Positions 4,884-6,157 of a stretch of DNA of 6,157 nt are shown in pieces. The DNA is from Gammaproteobacteria bacterium (GTDB taxonomy: Bacteria > Pseudomonadota > Gammaproteobacteria > Steroidobacterales > Steroidobacteraceae), in contig PMMB01000264.1 in assembly GCA_003165495.1 (NCBI GenBank), positions 9,578 to 15,734 on the forward strand, given 5' to 3'. Every line of letters begins with the position of its first letter. The first letter of the stretch is position 1. The notes under the pieces are model-generated. The model was not told the origin of the DNA. It worked only from the letters and a program-made list of their open reading frames with translations, and made no database searches. The translations under genes and the position numbers were made by a program.

Positions 4884-5442
4884 TCTGTCCGACCAATCGG
4901 TCCGCGAGTAGCCCCAGACATTCGCTCAATGCTTGCGCGACCGCCGCGTAACCATCCTGCCGTATGGGTGCGCTAAACACCTCGCCGCCCATCTCATCCT
5001 TGCCGGTGCGCGGGTCGAGAATTCGCCAGTGCGTCTCGATGCTCGCTCGCTCGCCTCTGTGCACGGTCATCTGCACCACATCGACCGCTACTTTGATGAC
5101 GGGACCGCTCGCGTAATTGACGCTTTGGGCGGCAACCAGCAAATCGCTGCGCCGTCGCTCGAGATCCCGGGCCAGGGTTTGCGTAACCAGGTCGGCAAGC
5201 GGAGCGGCCCATCGTTCATGCTCCAGGACGATGACCCCATCCGCGGATGTGTCGAGAATCATTTCGGAGCGATCCACCAAGGACGGCAACGTCACCCTGA
5301 GCGTCACCTGCGTAGCGGGCGTGGACCTTGCTTCACTCGCGCCCTGCGGCTGCGTGCTCAGAATATAAAAATGATCCGGTCGGCTCGTTGCGCACGCGCT
5401 CAGCAGGCTCAGGATACACATAGCCGTCAGTAATGATTTCAC
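4876..5442 (-). CDS. pqiC: PqiC-like ABC-type transport auxiliary lipoprotein (YmbA/DUF330)
   Basis: A 188-residue outer-membrane lipoprotein of the PqiC/YmbA family. The N-terminus is a lipoprotein signal peptide with lipobox LSAC, cysteine at 17, and no Asp at +2, so Lol-dependent sorting to the outer membrane is expected. The family region begins HFYILST (24-30), then VTLPSLVDRSEMILDTSADGV and LEHERWAAPLADLVTQTLARDL (73-94), corresponding to the LP..LDR..IV and E..RWAEPL.....R.L signatures. PqiC is thought to anchor the PqiB tube at the outer membrane, completing a lipid conduit across the periplasm. The start is GTG (5442-5440), overlapping the TGA of pqiB as GTGA, with GGGAG about 7 bases upstream. 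An in-frame ATG at codon 8 would cut off the charged part of the signal peptide. The gene order and overlap match pqiABC operons. Its stop lies in a nested hairpin. Confidence 0.88.
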   Translation of the reverse strand: MKSLLTAMCILSLLSACATSRPDHFYILSTQPQGASEARSTPATQVTLRVTLPSLVDRSEMILDTSADGVIVLEHERWAAPLADLVTQTLARDLERRRSDLLVAAQSVNYASGPVIKVAVDVVQMTVHRGERASIETHWRILDPRTGKDEMGGEVFSAPIRQDGYAAVAQALSECLGLLADRLVGQMR

Positions 5443-6157
5443 GGCGCCTCTCCCGGTTTGCCGCGCAATAGAGATTCTGGATGGCGCTCAAGGTAGTCGA
5501 CCAACGCGGAGACCGATTTCGCGGCCCGCGATAATTGCAGCAGCGTGGCGCCGAGATCGCTCTGTAGGGGCGCGTCTCGTGCCAACAGATCCTTTGCGTT
5601 CTTCATGGCGGCCTGTGCTTCGACCAATGTTGCCTCAACCTGCGGCGCAATGCTGCCGTCGACATGCCGCATCAATTGATCGGTGCTCTTCAAGGTCTGC
5701 TCGAGGCTCGTCATGGTGGAGAGCAACCGATCGGAAATCTGATCGAAGGGGACTTTACTGAGCTTGCGAGCGATATTTCCCACGGAATCCTGGATTTCGT
5801 CGAGCCCGTTGGACACTGTCGGGAATATCGAGGGTTGCTCATTCCACCAGACCTTCTCCGCGGGGGCATCCGCATGCATATCGAGGTCCACGTATTTCTG
5901 CCCCGTCAGCAAGTTGCCCGACTTCAATTCAGCCCGCAGGCCGTGCGCCACCAAGCTGTCGACCAGTTTCCGGCTGGACGTTTCGGGGTCTTCCTTGGCA
6001 GCGGGCGCCCGTGCACCGCTCGCTTTCCGTCCGCGTATTCGCTGCGGATACAGATCGACGGTAACGGGAAATCGCAGGGTGCCGGCATCTCGGTCGTATT
6101 CCACGTCCACGCTTTTGACTTCACCCACCGCAATGCCGTGCAGTTCGACCGGAGCAC
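5439..6157 (-). CDS. pqiB: PqiB-like MCE/MlaD family protein, C-terminal part (5' end outside window)
   Basis: The frame is open to the right edge, so about the last 239 residues are present. At the edge APVELHGIAVGEVKSVDVEYD, then LRFPVTVDLYP, is the start of an MCE (MlaD) domain; PV.-RGI.VGEV is its signature. After a basic/Ala-rich insertion comes LVDSLVAHGLRAELKSGNLLTGQKYVDLDM (about 5966-5877), the second half of the domain. This is followed by a long helical tail (about 5816-5484) with heptad-like leucines and a closing SLLRGKPGE, the usual end of PqiB and related proteins. PqiB has three MCE domains and an inner-membrane anchor; it forms a hexameric tube with a coiled-coil needle reaching the outer membrane for lipid movement. 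What is here would be the last MCE domain and needle. The TGA overlaps the pqiC start by 4 bases. The GTG at 6128 is internal. Confidence 0.9.
   Translation of the reverse strand, partial: APVELHGIAVGEVKSVDVEYDRDAGTLRFPVTVDLYPQRIRGRKASGARAPAAKEDPETSSRKLVDSLVAHGLRAELKSGNLLTGQKYVDLDMHADAPAEKVWWNEQPSIFPTVSNGLDEIQDSVGNIARKLSKVPFDQISDRLLSTMTSLEQTLKSTDQLMRHVDGSIAPQVEATLVEAQAAMKNAKDLLARDAPLQSDLGATLLQLSRAAKSVSALVDYLERHPESLLRGKPGEAP

Noticed and set aside
4933..5433. 166-codon + strand frame opposite pqiC
   Set aside because: It is antisense to a well-recognised lipoprotein gene and has no domain signature.

Overview
The window is GC-rich, roughly 55-60% by eye. Its gene types (PqiB/PqiC envelope transport, BON and CsbD stress proteins, a GST-family protein, a membrane desaturase) point to a Gram-negative proteobacterium, most likely beta- or gamma-. 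No rRNA, tRNA, CRISPR array or insertion sequence is visible. The genes are ordinary chromosomal ones, but two short stretches look like remains of deleted genes.

Left part (1-2282, + strand): the C-terminal half of a glutathione S-transferase-like protein, a membrane fatty acid desaturase with its histidine boxes intact, and a xylose-isomerase-like TIM-barrel protein. The last two overlap by 8 bases, so they are probably translationally coupled. The three look like one operon acting on a lipid or hydrophobic substrate that cannot be named from the sequence. A 60-residue CsbD-family stress protein follows at 2375-2557 with its own strong ribosome binding site. A hairpin lies in the short convergent gap after it.

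Middle part (2623-4084, - strand): an aldo/keto reductase with a TTG start and, downstream of it, a half-size EamA/DMT membrane transporter. A 13-codon reading frame sits in front of the transporter. It has a good ribosome binding site, ends in an ATGA overlap with the transporter start, and its first residues (MKVSARNVL) look like the beginning of a molbindin (Mop/TOBE) protein. It is either a leader peptide or the stump of a deleted molbindin gene.

Region 4085-4481 has no intact gene. It holds a GH15 glucoamylase/trehalase-family remnant whose extreme N-terminus (LIGDSHTAALAGSDGSI) is joined out of frame to its extreme C-terminus (LFERLVSLRNDVGL and following). The simplest explanation is one large internal deletion that removed nearly the whole enzyme.

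Right part (4482-6157): a secreted BON-domain (OsmY-like) protein on the + strand, then a large nested inverted repeat in the convergent gap, then pqiC and the 3' part of pqiB on the - strand. PqiB and PqiC form an MCE-type conduit for lipids between inner and outer membranes. The pqiC start (GTG) overlaps the pqiB stop by 4 bases.

Nothing here amounts to a clearly new system. The most informative observations are the two gene remnants, the uncharacterised desaturase/TIM-barrel pair and the nested hairpin.
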